Positions 29,527-39,492 of a DNA stretch of 64,000 nt are shown here, piece after piece. The stretch comes from Bacillus spongiae. GTDB taxonomy: Bacteria; Bacillota; Bacilli; Bacillales; Bacillaceae_K. The notes under the pieces were generated by a model that was given only the letters and a program-made list of their open reading frames with translations, was not told the DNA's origin and did no database searches. A program made the translations under genes and the position numbers. The first letter of the stretch is position 1, and each line of letters starts with the position of its first letter. The DNA is taken from NCBI RefSeq assembly GCF_037120725.1, contig NZ_JBBAXC010000004.1:186001-250000 (forward strand), read 5' to 3'.

Positions 29527-29584
29527 CAAAAAGAGACCTCAACAAACAAGATGGACATTATATCCATTTTGCTGTGAGGTCTCT
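29527..29584 (-). promoter_or_regulatory. glpD leader hairpin, GlpP-controlled terminator
   Basis: On the minus strand a stem AGAGACCTCA / TGAGGTCTCT encloses a smaller one (ATGGATA / TATCCAT-like) and ends in TTTTTG, about 40 bases before the glpD start. An inverted repeat followed by T in exactly this position is the known target of GlpP antitermination in Bacillus glpD. With glycerol 3-phosphate bound, GlpP would allow read-through. Confidence 0.8.
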
Positions 29585-29616
29585 CCAATTCTCTACCAAA
29601 ATATTAACTTACCATA

Positions 29617-29622
29617 ATTATA
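29617..29622 (-). promoter_or_regulatory. Probable -10 of the glpD leader transcript
   Basis: TATAAT on the minus strand in the short gap after glpK, about 30 bases upstream of the leader hairpin. The -35 (TTTTAA) is weak, so this is a tentative call. Confidence 0.45.
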
Positions 29623-29635
29623 TCATTCTTTCGCC

Positions 29636-31159
<1,524 letters not shown>

Positions 31160-31171
31160 AAACTTACTATA

Positions 31172-31732
31172 CTATTTATTCTCATACACCTTCCATAAAG
31201 CCTGATTTGATGTAGTGATTGCGACCGCTCCAGCAAGTAGCGCCTCCTCAACTTCTTTTCTCGTTTCAATTAAACCTCCAGCAAAAATCCGCTTACCTGT
31301 TCGTTTATGCATTTGAGTAATAATTTTCGGTACCACTCCAGGTAGTACCTCGATAAAATCAGGGTTATTTTGATTGACCAATTCGACACTACGATTTAAT
31401 GCACTTGAATCAATAATAAAGGTTCTTTGCGTTGCTAATACTCCTTTTTGCTTGGCACGCCTAATAACATTACTCTTAGTCGAAATAATCCCAAACGGCT
31501 TAAACTCTTGACAAACAAAATCAGTAGCAAATTCATCTCGGCTTAATCCTTGAATTAAATCAAAATGTAAAAACATGTGTCGGTGATGCTCCTTGGCCAA
31601 ACGATAAGCACTTCTTAAATGGCCAATTTGCATATCTAGAAATACACCATATTGATAGGGGCTATCAAGCATTTTCTCAAATTCCTTCATGCTGCGAATG
31701 GCAGGTAAAATCTTTTGATTATGAAAGCTCAT
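31172..31732 (-). CDS. glpP: Glycerol-3-phosphate-responsive antiterminator GlpP
   Basis: A 186-residue TIM-barrel-like RNA-binding regulator. The start (QKILPAIRSMKEFEKMLDSPYQYGVFLDMQIGHL), HFDLIQGLSRDEFATDF, the FIIDSSALNRSV segment and VLPGVVPKII...GGLIETRKEVEEALLAGAVAI-type phosphate-binding end are characteristic. With glycerol 3-phosphate it prevents termination at glp leader hairpins. It lies directly upstream of glpK. Confidence 0.95.
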   Translation of the reverse strand: MSFHNQKILPAIRSMKEFEKMLDSPYQYGVFLDMQIGHLRSAYRLAKEHHRHMFLHFDLIQGLSRDEFATDFVCQEFKPFGIISTKSNVIRRAKQKGVLATQRTFIIDSSALNRSVELVNQNNPDFIEVLPGVVPKIITQMHKRTGKRIFAGGLIETRKEVEEALLAGAVAITTSNQALWKVYENK

Positions 31733-32022
31733 TCCATCACCCTTTTCACAACTATACTTTAAAAATAATCGAAAACAATGGTATTAGCAAGATTTTCTAA
31801 CAATCTATCTTCACATAAAATGACAACTACCCGAGAAATACGTTAGCTAGTATCATATTAATTGTATGGATAATCTATTTTACCTGCAGAAATACTTGAA
31901 ACCCATTACTGAAAACGAATGTATCATTTACCTATAAGAATATACTATATCCACACATGTCGTTGTTGGTTTAACGTGATATGCTTGTTATATTGAAAGT
32001 AAACTGGATAGGAGAAATCGTA
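31733..32022. other. Divergent intergenic region glpP / HExxH protein
   Basis: About 290 AT-rich bases. A TATAGT-like -10 on the minus strand just before the glpP ribosome site is possible; nothing else is clear. Confidence 0.35.
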
Positions 32023-32553
32023 ATGAGTGAGTTGAAAATTACAACGAAAAATAACTCCCCTAATGAACAAATCATTTACCGGAATCTCTACTCTTTATTG
32101 GATAGATACAATGTATCAAAGTGGTTGTTTACAGACCAGGTTGTTATTGATGAAATGGTGGAAATACCCCATAGTCATCCAACGTTAACAATTAATACAA
32201 AGTATCTAAAAAATGACCATCTATTGCTGACTACCTTTATACATGAGCAACTTCATTGGTATGCCGTATTGAATTTTACTCAAATAAAAGCCGTAATTAA
32301 CGAATTAAAAACATTTTATAAACATGTCCCTGTAGGCTACCCCAAAGGAGCAAAAGATGAATTTTCAACCTATCTTCATTTGGTCATTAATTTTTTGGAA
32401 GTAAAAGCCTTACATGAACTATTAGAAAAAGAAGAGGCTGAAGCTGTCATTGCCTTTTTAATGGGTGATCATTACACGTGGATTTATGAAACCGTTAGTA
32501 AAAATAATAATTTCATTCACACTTTATTAATAAAACACAAAATTTACCTTTAG
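32023..32553 (+). CDS. HExxH-containing protein, possible zinc metallopeptidase-like, function unknown
   Basis: 176 residues with no signal peptide or membrane helix. The notable element is TFIHEQLHWYAV near residue 83, an HExxH zinc-binding pattern at the centre of a predicted helix; a downstream Glu (for example in KDEFSTYLHLV) could be the third ligand. I do not recognise the family, and the motif alone does not prove peptidase activity. The start is the ATG behind AGGAG; 14 upstream codons in frame have no ribosome site. Confidence 0.65.
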   Translation: MSELKITTKNNSPNEQIIYRNLYSLLDRYNVSKWLFTDQVVIDEMVEIPHSHPTLTINTKYLKNDHLLLTTFIHEQLHWYAVLNFTQIKAVINELKTFYKHVPVGYPKGAKDEFSTYLHLVINFLEVKALHELLEKEEAEAVIAFLMGDHYTWIYETVSKNNNFIHTLLIKHKIYL

Positions 32554-32738
32554 GGATATGGTCATCCTCATTTAAGCTTAATAGCTTACTGCTCTAGGTT
32601 TAAACGGGATGGACCGCTACTGATCAATTACATACCGGTATTCGTAAAAAGGTCATTACCTTACACTTTATCGGCGTACATTAAAAGGAATACATTCTAC
32701 GTCTTTTCAACTAAAACTGTTTTTATCATGGAAAAAGA

Positions 32739-32767
32739 TTGACTTCTCTTCCAATTAAAGCTATAGT
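32739..32767 (+). promoter_or_regulatory. Sigma-A promoter of the riboswitch-exchanger unit
   Basis: TTGACT (32739-32744), a 17-base spacer and TATAGT (32762-32767), a few bases before the riboswitch aptamer. Confidence 0.75.
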
Positions 32768-32773
32768 AGAAGT

Positions 32774-32883
32774 AACAAGGGGAGTAGCGACCGGTAAACG
32801 GCTGATGAATCGTCACTACGGTACATTGAGTACCTGGTTCATTAGGCTAAGCAATACTTTTTAGTACGCAAGACCTTGGTACA
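32774..32883 (+). ncRNA. yybP-ykoY-type manganese riboswitch aptamer
   Basis: The stretch CAAGGGGAGTAGCG followed by several short hairpins and closed by GCAAGACCTTGG has the 5' GGGGAGUAGC hallmark and layout of the yybP-ykoY (Mn2+) riboswitch. P1 is formed by CAAGG (32776-32780) with CCTTG (32874-32878). The same CCTTG is the 5' arm of the terminator that follows, so aptamer folding and termination are mutually exclusive, which predicts an ON switch with Mn2+. Confidence 0.88.
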
Positions 32884-32905
32884 TTTATGTGCCAGGGCTT
32901 TTTTG
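32874..32905 (+). terminator. Riboswitch-controlled terminator
   Basis: Stem CCTTGGTACA / TGTGCCAGGG (two G-U pairs) with TTTA loop, then CTTTTTTG. It competes with riboswitch helix P1. Confidence 0.85.
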
Positions 32906-32930
32906 TGTTCTGGCAGGAAGGAGATTGGAC

Positions 32931-33893
32931 ATGTTATATGCAGTATTTATTTTGGCAGCTATAGTCGTTGTCGGAGGTGCTATTTATTTAAATCAATTTG
33001 GTGATGTCATTAGTAAAAAATCCTCTTTAAATGGAGCAATGGTTGGTACTTTTCTCATTGCTGGAGCTACCTCACTGCCGGAATTAACGACAAGTATTAC
33101 AGCGGTTTACATCGATAACCCTGATATTGCCGTTGGAAATATGTTAGGAAGCAATGTATTTAATTTATTAATATTAGCAATTGTCGATATAATTTATCGA
33201 AGACGAAGATTATTTCAAAATGTCAACCATCAAGGAAATATTCCTTCTGCACTGATTGGACTTGTGTTTCTAGGCATTATTATTGCTTCACTAATCATTC
33301 CCGAGTCCGTTAATATTTTCGGCGTCGGATTAGAGATGTTCATAATCGTTGCATTGTATTTTATTACAGTCAAGTTTATTACTAAGGGTGATTCAGACGA
33401 ACTAGAAGACACCTCTTCAAATGATCTTTCATTAAACAAAGCTGTAGTAGGATTTATTATTTCCGCCATCGTTGTGTTTGTAGCTGGTAGCCTCCTATCT
33501 ATATCAGGAGATCAATTAGCCGTAGCGACTGGAATGAATGCAAGCTTTGTAGGAAGCTTTCTAATTGCCGCCTCTACGTCATTACCTGAGTTCGTGACTG
33601 TACTCGCTGCATTTAAACTAGCCAATTACAATATGGCGATTGGGTCGATTTTAGGTAGTAACTTATTTAATATTCAACTATTAGCACTAACAGACGCTCT
33701 ATATCGAAAAGGGCCTATTCTCTCAGCAGTTGATTCTTCACATGTGTTTATTGCCATATTAGGTTTCGTGATGACCATTGTGATGATTTATTTATTGATA
33801 CGCCCAGCAAAGTCAATGAGTCAGCTAAGATATACGACCCCTTCCTTTTTAATAGCTGTTTTATATCTCGTCGTTTCCTATGTGTTATTTTAG
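32931..33893 (+). CDS. CaCA-family cation exchanger, probable Mn2+ exporter
   Basis: A 320-residue membrane protein with about ten helices in two homologous halves, each with the alpha-repeat motif of sodium/calcium exchangers: GTFLIAGATSLPELTTSI...GNMLGSNVFNLLIL and GSFLIAASTSLPEFVTVL...GSILGSNLFNIQLL. The acidic residues in SLPE are the ion ligands. The family is annotated as Na+/Ca2+ antiporter (YrbG/CaxA-like), but control by a manganese riboswitch argues for Mn2+ export. The start ATG has GGAAGGAG upstream. Confidence 0.9.
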   Translation: MLYAVFILAAIVVVGGAIYLNQFGDVISKKSSLNGAMVGTFLIAGATSLPELTTSITAVYIDNPDIAVGNMLGSNVFNLLILAIVDIIYRRRRLFQNVNHQGNIPSALIGLVFLGIIIASLIIPESVNIFGVGLEMFIIVALYFITVKFITKGDSDELEDTSSNDLSLNKAVVGFIISAIVVFVAGSLLSISGDQLAVATGMNASFVGSFLIAASTSLPEFVTVLAAFKLANYNMAIGSILGSNLFNIQLLALTDALYRKGPILSAVDSSHVFIAILGFVMTIVMIYLLIRPAKSMSQLRYTTPSFLIAVLYLVVSYVLF

Positions 33894-33901
33894 AATCGAC
33901 T

Positions 33902-33940
33902 ACAAAAAGAAACTTCCTTCACTCGGAAGTTTCTTTTTAC
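33902..33940. terminator. Bidirectional terminator after the exchanger gene
   Basis: Perfect 14-bp stem AAAAAGAAACTTCC / GGAAGTTTCTTTTT. Confidence 0.9.
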
Positions 33941-34043
33941 TTAGGAAAAAATTTGAAAGGAATTCCCAACAATAAATCAAGAATACATTTTTAATTACTT
34001 TCCTACATTCCCATTTCCTTAATCACAATTGCTTCTTCTACTC

Positions 34044-34274
34044 TTATACATCGTTCATGTGTACCATTTTCATATCCGTTCCATCAATCTTTATATTGAT
34101 TGATTTTTCTTTCTCATCTGGATCAGGTAAAAAATCGTTGTCTGAAACAAGTGAAATTATAGCAAAATATAATAGACCACAAAGAAAAAGTATGAAAAAA
34201 AGTGTTAAAAAAAATGTAAGTAGAACTAATGTTGATTGCCCAAATAATTTAAAATGGTTTTTGGACAAAATCAT
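34044..34274 (-). CDS. Small single-pass membrane protein, unknown
   Basis: 76 residues: a short basic N-terminus, one long hydrophobic segment (LVLLTFFLTLFFILFLCGLL) and a polar acidic tail (DPDEKEKSINIKIDGTDMKM). A canonical ribosome site (AAGGAGGTAATTT) supports translation. There is no recognised family. It lies downstream of the DUF4825-like lipoprotein gene on the same strand. Confidence 0.6.
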   Translation of the reverse strand: MILSKNHFKLFGQSTLVLLTFFLTLFFILFLCGLLYFAIISLVSDNDFLPDPDEKEKSINIKIDGTDMKMVHMNDV

Positions 34275-34441
34275 AAATTACCTCCTTAGCCAGATCGCTT
34301 CTTCATGCTCCTCTATGAATCCAACCATTATTATTTTTTGTCATGGTCACAATCAGCACCCACACTCCAAACCTTCTTCAAATACGAATTTTATTTTTAT
34401 TAGAACTAATCATTCGGACTAGAACACTACGCTTATATACA

Positions 34442-34930
34442 TCAATAAGTGACGAAAAATTCTTCAACCTTTTCCGTATTACGAATATACTCACTTATAA
34501 ACTCTTTTAACTTTTGCTCTGTTTCAAATTCCCTTAAGTCTTTACTATACCATTTCTGTAAATCTTCTCGATATACGACATATACTCGATGCTGAAAATC
34601 AAACTGAATTCTGTCAACATTTTGGATTAAAGCGTAAAGAAATGTAGCATTATACATGATTGTTTCATTCATATCTACTTCATTAAGGGAGGAATCTTTA
34701 TATTGAATCGCTAAACCAAATGGCTTTTCATCCGTTTCTAACGAATAATTATAGAGGCTCTTTCCTGCTGGTAATTTAGCAATAATTGCTCCTACGGCGC
34801 TATTATCTCCAATATAAGATTCCTTATAATCAAACAATTCTATATTGGAATTATTCATCGGCTGACTACAACCGCTTAAAACAATTATTAGAGAGAATAA
34901 GTAGGTTAACATGCGAGCGATATGTTTCAT
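34442..34930 (-). CDS. DUF4825-like lipoprotein
   Basis: 162 residues. A signal peptide ends in the lipobox VLSGCS near residue 21. The body starts with ELFDYKESYIGDNSAVGAIIAKLP, the characteristic opening of DUF4825 proteins, which are exported Bacillus proteins of unknown role. The ribosome site AAAAGGGG precedes the ATG. Confidence 0.75.
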   Translation of the reverse strand: MKHIARMLTYLFSLIIVLSGCSQPMNNSNIELFDYKESYIGDNSAVGAIIAKLPAGKSLYNYSLETDEKPFGLAIQYKDSSLNEVDMNETIMYNATFLYALIQNVDRIQFDFQHRVYVVYREDLQKWYSKDLREFETEQKLKEFISEYIRNTEKVEEFFVTY

Positions 34931-35381
34931 TAATTTAGTCCCCTTTTGATTATAACCTTCGCTAATCTACATTAAATGAAATTGTTAATTGAATAGAGCT
35001 TCTCCTTTGTTAAAAGTGAAGCACATCTATTCATACGAATTTTATAGGAAAAAGATTCAAAATCATTTACTAAAAAATCTTTCTACACCTTTCCAACAGT
35101 CCTGTACCAATTGCTGGATCAACTAATAATGCTCACAAAAATTCCTAAATGTCTACTTTCTTCCTCTTCATCTCCATTCCCTCTAAAATATATTTATTTC
35201 ATAATTTTGTCATAGAACCTACCTTCTTCTCAATAGGAGAAAATGACTACAATACTAAAAACGTCCTAAATCAATCGAAATTTAACCGGCGGATCATCAT
35301 TTTATAGGTGGGCTTTCCTTTCTAATCGAAAAACAAAGCCGATTTTTACGTACCAAACCCATATATCACCTTTTAAGCACT
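34931..35381. other. Intergenic stretch, nothing recognised
   Basis: About 450 AT-rich bases upstream of the lipoprotein gene; no supported frame or repeat. Confidence 0.4.
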
Positions 35382-35413
35382 AAAAAGAGGATCTTAATTA
35401 AGATCCTCTTTTT
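35382..35413. terminator. Perfect palindromic terminator
   Basis: A 32-bp perfect palindrome (AAAAAGAGGATCTTAA and its complement) just past the methyltransferase stop codon; works on the minus strand through its own T5. Confidence 0.85.
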
Positions 35414-35416
35414 CAT

Positions 35417-36178
35417 CTAAATAGCTTTTGCTTTAATAAGGAATCGATGCTGCTTAGCATCAAAGTAGCCATCCTTCTCTATCTTCTTATGTAATGAAAA
35501 GAGCTGCTCCTTTAAATCTTCAAGATTGAAATTAGGGATTTGCCAAGGTATTGCTTTTAAATAATATACAAGTGCTCCTATATCATAAAAGCGTTGTGTT
35601 GGAAATTCTTCCTTTTTTACCAAAACATTAAAGTGATGTTCTTCTAGCTCTTTTAAAGCCCTATCAAGATTCCAGTTTAAATATTCTTGATTAATTGGCA
35701 TTCCTAATGCATCATTTATTTCTTTACAATCCAAGCCACCCACTTGTTGAGTAAGAAAGATTCCATTTTTCTTACTTATTCTTCTAACTTCTGCTGGGCA
35801 ATAGGATTCATGTTTATTGATAATTAAACCAAATTGATTACTTGTAAAAGGTAGTTCATTATCTTTTTCGAATGGAAGAACCGTCACACCGAGGGGTTCT
35901 AATTTCTTTTTAGCAATCGGAATATTCGGTTTAAAGCCTTCCGTAGCAAATACATTGTCTGGAAATGGCCTCAATAAAGAAAAGAATTCTCCTCCGCCTG
36001 TTCCCATATCTAATAAGGAAGTCGCTTTTCTGACGACAGGCATAGTGATGCTCCCGTAAGACCATGATAATAACTCATTTTGTATACGTCCTGTCTCCGT
36101 TACAAAAGAAAAATCCCATCCGGAAAACTCTTGCTTTACCTCATTAAGTAATTCTATAAAACGCGTATCATTCATCAT
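35417..36178 (-). CDS. Class I SAM-dependent methyltransferase
   Basis: 253 residues. The SAM-binding motif I is SLLDMGTGGGEFFSLL near residue 54, followed by an acidic motif II (VFATEGFKPNI) and LPFTSNQFGLIINKHESY as motif IV region. The substrate is unknown; the resemblance is to small-molecule methyltransferases. The double ATG start lies behind AAGGAGGAG. Single-gene unit with its own terminator. Confidence 0.85.
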   Translation of the reverse strand: MMNDTRFIELLNEVKQEFSGWDFSFVTETGRIQNELLSWSYGSITMPVVRKATSLLDMGTGGGEFFSLLRPFPDNVFATEGFKPNIPIAKKKLEPLGVTVLPFEKDNELPFTSNQFGLIINKHESYCPAEVRRISKKNGIFLTQQVGGLDCKEINDALGMPINQEYLNWNLDRALKELEEHHFNVLVKKEEFPTQRFYDIGALVYYLKAIPWQIPNFNLEDLKEQLFSLHKKIEKDGYFDAKQHRFLIKAKAI

Positions 36179-36426
36179 TTTTCTCCTCCTTTGTTGTGAA
36201 AAAACTATTTTAACTGTTTGACCACAATGGAGGACCTCTTATTCTTCTTAACGAGTTTTAGTGCTCATGTTCCAATGATTTCATTCTCAAACCCACTTTT
36301 TTATGATGATTTTTTTCACTCTTAACAATCCCAAAATTATACTATATTATCCTCAATTTAACATATGTTTATTATAGAATAAATATTTTTGATTAATCAA
36401 GCTTAAGCTATATATTAGAATTGAAA

Positions 36427-36457
36427 AAGACCCTAAAAAGTAACTTTTTAGGGTCTT
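36427..36457. terminator. Bidirectional terminator hairpin
   Basis: A 15-bp perfect stem (AAGACCCTAAAAAGT and its complement) with a one-base centre, in a gap without an intact gene; possibly part of a decayed toxin/antisense unit that follows. Confidence 0.7.
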
Positions 36458-36459
36458 AA

Positions 36460-36570
36460 AGAATAGAGATGGTTGCTGAAGGAGGATAACATTAAAGGGA
36501 GGTGATACAATCTCTATTCTAGTATTACTATATGTTTCATTTACTAAATTGTTTCTAGCAAACGTCTAGA
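36460..36570 (+). pseudogene. Possible decayed holin-like type I toxin unit
   Basis: An excellent ribosome site (AAAGGGAGGTGATAC) is followed by codons for ILVLLYVSFTKLFLANV and a stop, reminiscent of the small hydrophobic type I toxins of bacilli (...LMLMISFGTLVVA...). No ATG/GTG/TTG follows the ribosome site at a suitable distance; ATC or ATT stands there. An 11-bp perfect stem (AGAATAGAGAT, 36460-36470, with 36510-36520) would sequester the translation start, as in such toxin mRNAs. The similarity is by eye and the product is tiny. Confidence 0.3.
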
Positions 36571-36613
36571 AGCTTTTAATTTTTTTAAAATTTATTATTC
36601 GCTACCATACTAT

Positions 36614-37222
36614 CTACAGTGGTTTGTGAAACTCAACACCCGCTGCAATCATTTTTTCTTCTCCATCTTGTTCAATTTGATCTTTGAACTTTTTTAAAAA
36701 TGAATCGAATTCAACATGCTTTCCCATCATAAAGGTCATTTCCTTCTCAATTTCTAACCAAGTTGAAATATCTGCTTCATTATGTTGAATTTGTGCTTCT
36801 AGTTTATCTAGGGCATTCGCCACTTTTGCCTCATACGATTCTTTTTCTTCAAATTCCATCCAAAGATTATAAACCTCTTCGCCAAGTTCCTTTGGAAGTG
36901 TATTTTTTATTTTTACAATCGCTTGATGCTCTCTCTCTACCTTTTGCTTTTTCACAGTAGAATTATTCATCGTATCAAAAGCCGGTACATCGCACGCCTC
37001 CGCCTCAATAAGGTCATGAATAATGATCATTTTTAGTAGTTTAGCTATGTCAACCTTACAATCAAGATATGGTTCAATCAAAATGGCCATTAACGACACT
37101 CGCCACGTATGTTCGGCTACGCTTTCTTGTCTTCCCTGAGAAATCCAGCTATGTCGAAGTTCATATTTTAGTTTCTCAGCTAAAGAAATGATTTGCATAA
37201 TTTGATTAATTGGATTACTCAC
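36614..37222 (-). CDS. HD-domain phosphohydrolase (YfbR-like)
   Basis: A 202-residue HD-superfamily protein. Metal ligands: the first His in SVAEHTWRVS (about residue 37), the HD pair in IIHDLIEAEACD (about 69-70), and the late Asp in NALDKLEAQIQHN. Relatives are 5'-nucleotidases or nucleoside phosphohydrolases. It has a GTG start with GGTGG upstream. It follows the MDR gene by 75 bases and may be the end of a three-gene operon. Confidence 0.85.
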   Translation of the reverse strand: MSNPINQIMQIISLAEKLKYELRHSWISQGRQESVAEHTWRVSLMAILIEPYLDCKVDIAKLLKMIIIHDLIEAEACDVPAFDTMNNSTVKKQKVEREHQAIVKIKNTLPKELGEEVYNLWMEFEEKESYEAKVANALDKLEAQIQHNEADISTWLEIEKEMTFMMGKHVEFDSFLKKFKDQIEQDGEEKMIAAGVEFHKPL

Positions 37223-37297
37223 TGTATTTCCACCTTACTTTAACATAGTATCGTTTTAATCGTTCTTAAGAAAATAAATGCTCACCAACTGTTATTA

Positions 37298-38224
37298 CTA
37301 GTACTTTACTAAGACCTTTAATGGATTGATTACTTTTTTACTCAATTCTTCAAAGCAGTTTATCAATTCTTGATGGGAAATTTGATGTTGAAATATTTGT
37401 TCGATGTGTGGTACTTTTTCAACGTTACTAAAATGCCAATTAGCGTGCTCTTGATAATCCCATCCATCACTTGAGCCGATAATTTTAAGTTCTTTTTTAA
37501 AGAAATCAGCTTGTAAGTTCAAAGAATCACGATTTCCATCAGATAAAATGCAGATTTCTCCATTTACACGAATGGACTTTTGTAATGTCCTAAACGCTTC
37601 ATTTGATGAAGAACACTCTAAGCCACATTCGTAAAAGTTTTGTGGGCATTCAGCTTGATTTGTATAAAAGTTACTTATACCAAACATAGTTGCGTATTCG
37701 CACCTTTTTTTATCAAGGTCTATCACATCAACATGCTTTACTTCCATATAGTTTTTCAAAAAATAAACTGTTAATAGCCCCATCGTTCCCATGCCTGTAA
37801 CAAGTACTCTATCTGTTTTTTTAGGCTGCAACTTTAATACTCCCTTTGCTGCATCACAAGATAAAATACTTAGTAAGGCAAAGGGATAAGAAATTTCTCT
37901 CGGAACTCGGATTGCCTTCTTCGCCTTCACGACTCCATAGTCCTTGTGTCCATAAAAAGCAACTACTCTATCCCCCACTTTAGAAGAAGAAACATCTTTG
38001 CCTATTTTAATGACCTCTCCATAGCTTTCATAGCCTGTTTCACTAGGATAGGTTGGCTCTACATCTGTTCTATCAGATTCATTATACTGTGGTAGTTCGG
38101 CGCCAATACTAACCGCTCCAGCAATGGTTTTAATTAAAATTTCATCTTCCATTAATGGAGGGATGTTCTTTGTTCTCCATTCAAGTTGATGTCGACCTGT
38201 TAACGTAAGTGATCTCTGCTCCAT
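37298..38224 (-). CDS. MDR-superfamily (alcohol dehydrogenase-like) oxidoreductase
   Basis: 308 residues. The GroES-like N-terminal half (EDEILIKTIAGAVSIGAELPQY ... GYESYGEVIKIGKDVS) is followed by a Rossmann domain with RVLVTGMGTMGLLTVYFL and an acidic VDVIDLD. The catalytic zinc Cys of typical alcohol dehydrogenases is not present (SIGAELP in its place), so it is probably a zinc-independent reductase/dehydrogenase with NAD(P). It lies between the MFS and HD genes, all on one strand with short gaps. Confidence 0.8.
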   Translation of the reverse strand: MEQRSLTLTGRHQLEWRTKNIPPLMEDEILIKTIAGAVSIGAELPQYNESDRTDVEPTYPSETGYESYGEVIKIGKDVSSSKVGDRVVAFYGHKDYGVVKAKKAIRVPREISYPFALLSILSCDAAKGVLKLQPKKTDRVLVTGMGTMGLLTVYFLKNYMEVKHVDVIDLDKKRCEYATMFGISNFYTNQAECPQNFYECGLECSSSNEAFRTLQKSIRVNGEICILSDGNRDSLNLQADFFKKELKIIGSSDGWDYQEHANWHFSNVEKVPHIEQIFQHQISHQELINCFEELSKKVINPLKVLVKY

Positions 38225-38286
38225 TTTTTATCTCCTCATTTATCCATATGGTCATTTAGGTAAAGAAACTTTACTTACCCACTTCT

Positions 38287-39492
38287 TTAGAAGTAACTCT
38301 TTGTAAAGCGTTTTTGTACGAAAATAAGGTATAACGCAGAGCCTGCCAACATTAAGCTTGCAAGGATAAATACGGATTTTACACCGAACCACTCTGCGAT
38401 TGACCCTATCATTAAAGAAAAAATGCCAAAGCAAATGGATAATAAAGCCTCTTGCGTACCATAAATTTTGGGTAGTTCAGAAGAAGTAGCCTCTCTTTGA
38501 ATGTATGCTTCAAATGTTATCGATTTTATCTGCTCTACCAGTCCAAACAAGATAGACAGGATCAATGCTACCCAGCCTACCGAGTTTATTCCAAATAGAA
38601 AAGTTATAAAGCTAACACCGATGGAAGATAACAGCATGATTTTCTTGATCTGTTTTTTCATAAACAATGAATACCTTGAACAAAAAACACCGCCTATAAG
38701 TAAGCCCACGAAAAAGGTCGTATTAATATAACCCCACCAAGCTTCACTTTTATGCAATACCTCAGATACAAACACATAAATAATCGCTGCAATCCAAACA
38801 ACATTTGCCATGGATTCAATGACAAGGACGACATGTAGCGTTCGAAATAGTTTATTGTGCCAGATAATTTTCCATCCTTCCATAAGAACTTCTAACACTT
38901 TACGGTTTCGTTCAGTATGCTTGGAAGGTGTAGGGTCAATAATAAAGCACATCATAACAGAAGAGAATAAAAATAATACAAACGTTAGCCAAATGACTTG
39001 TTGACCATCTAATAAAGCTACAAGTGCACCACCTATAGCCCAGCCTCCTAATTGAATCGTTTGATTCACCATTGCAACAAAACTATTGGCTTTAACAATT
39101 TCTTTATCACTAACGATTCTTGGAAGCATCGCTCTGCTCGCTGGCATGGCCCAGCCATCCAAAAAAGCGATGACAAAAATAAATAAAACCATTCCGATAA
39201 CAGAAACATCATCCTGAAGGCTTATCCAAAAAATAAGTCCTAACAGTACGATTGTTTTACTCCATTGCGAACAAACTAAAAGCTGTTTTAATCGATATTT
39301 ATTAAATAATATTGGTGAGAAGATTCCGCTAATAAACCTACCCGCTGTATTTACAAACGGCAATAAAGTTAAAGATAAGACGGACTCAGACACCGCATAT
39401 AAAATGGAAATGAGACCGACAATGTAAAAGATATCGCCCAAATTTGCCAATGCTTGTCCAATCCACATATAACGAAAGGATTTTGTTTTCAT
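38287..39492 (-). CDS. Major facilitator superfamily transporter
   Basis: 401 residues with about twelve transmembrane segments. The MFS loop after helix 2 (SPILFNKYRLKQLLV) and the central cytoplasmic loop (IDPTPSKHTERNRKVLEVLMEGWKII) are visible; the type resembles MFS_3/EntS-like exporters. The substrate is unknown. The ribosome site AAAAGGGG precedes the ATG. First gene of the probable MFS-MDR-HD unit (gaps 62 and 75 bases). Confidence 0.85.
   Translation of the reverse strand: MKTKSFRYMWIGQALANLGDIFYIVGLISILYAVSESVLSLTLLPFVNTAGRFISGIFSPILFNKYRLKQLLVCSQWSKTIVLLGLIFWISLQDDVSVIGMVLFIFVIAFLDGWAMPASRAMLPRIVSDKEIVKANSFVAMVNQTIQLGGWAIGGALVALLDGQQVIWLTFVLFLFSSVMMCFIIDPTPSKHTERNRKVLEVLMEGWKIIWHNKLFRTLHVVLVIESMANVVWIAAIIYVFVSEVLHKSEAWWGYINTTFFVGLLIGGVFCSRYSLFMKKQIKKIMLLSSIGVSFITFLFGINSVGWVALILSILFGLVEQIKSITFEAYIQREATSSELPKIYGTQEALLSICFGIFSLMIGSIAEWFGVKSVFILASLMLAGSALYLIFVQKRFTKSYF

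Noticed and set aside
34057-34422. 121-codon plus-strand frame overlapping the small membrane protein at 34044-34274
   Set aside because: The minus-strand frame has a canonical AAGGAGG ribosome site and a sensible membrane segment; the plus-strand one has neither.
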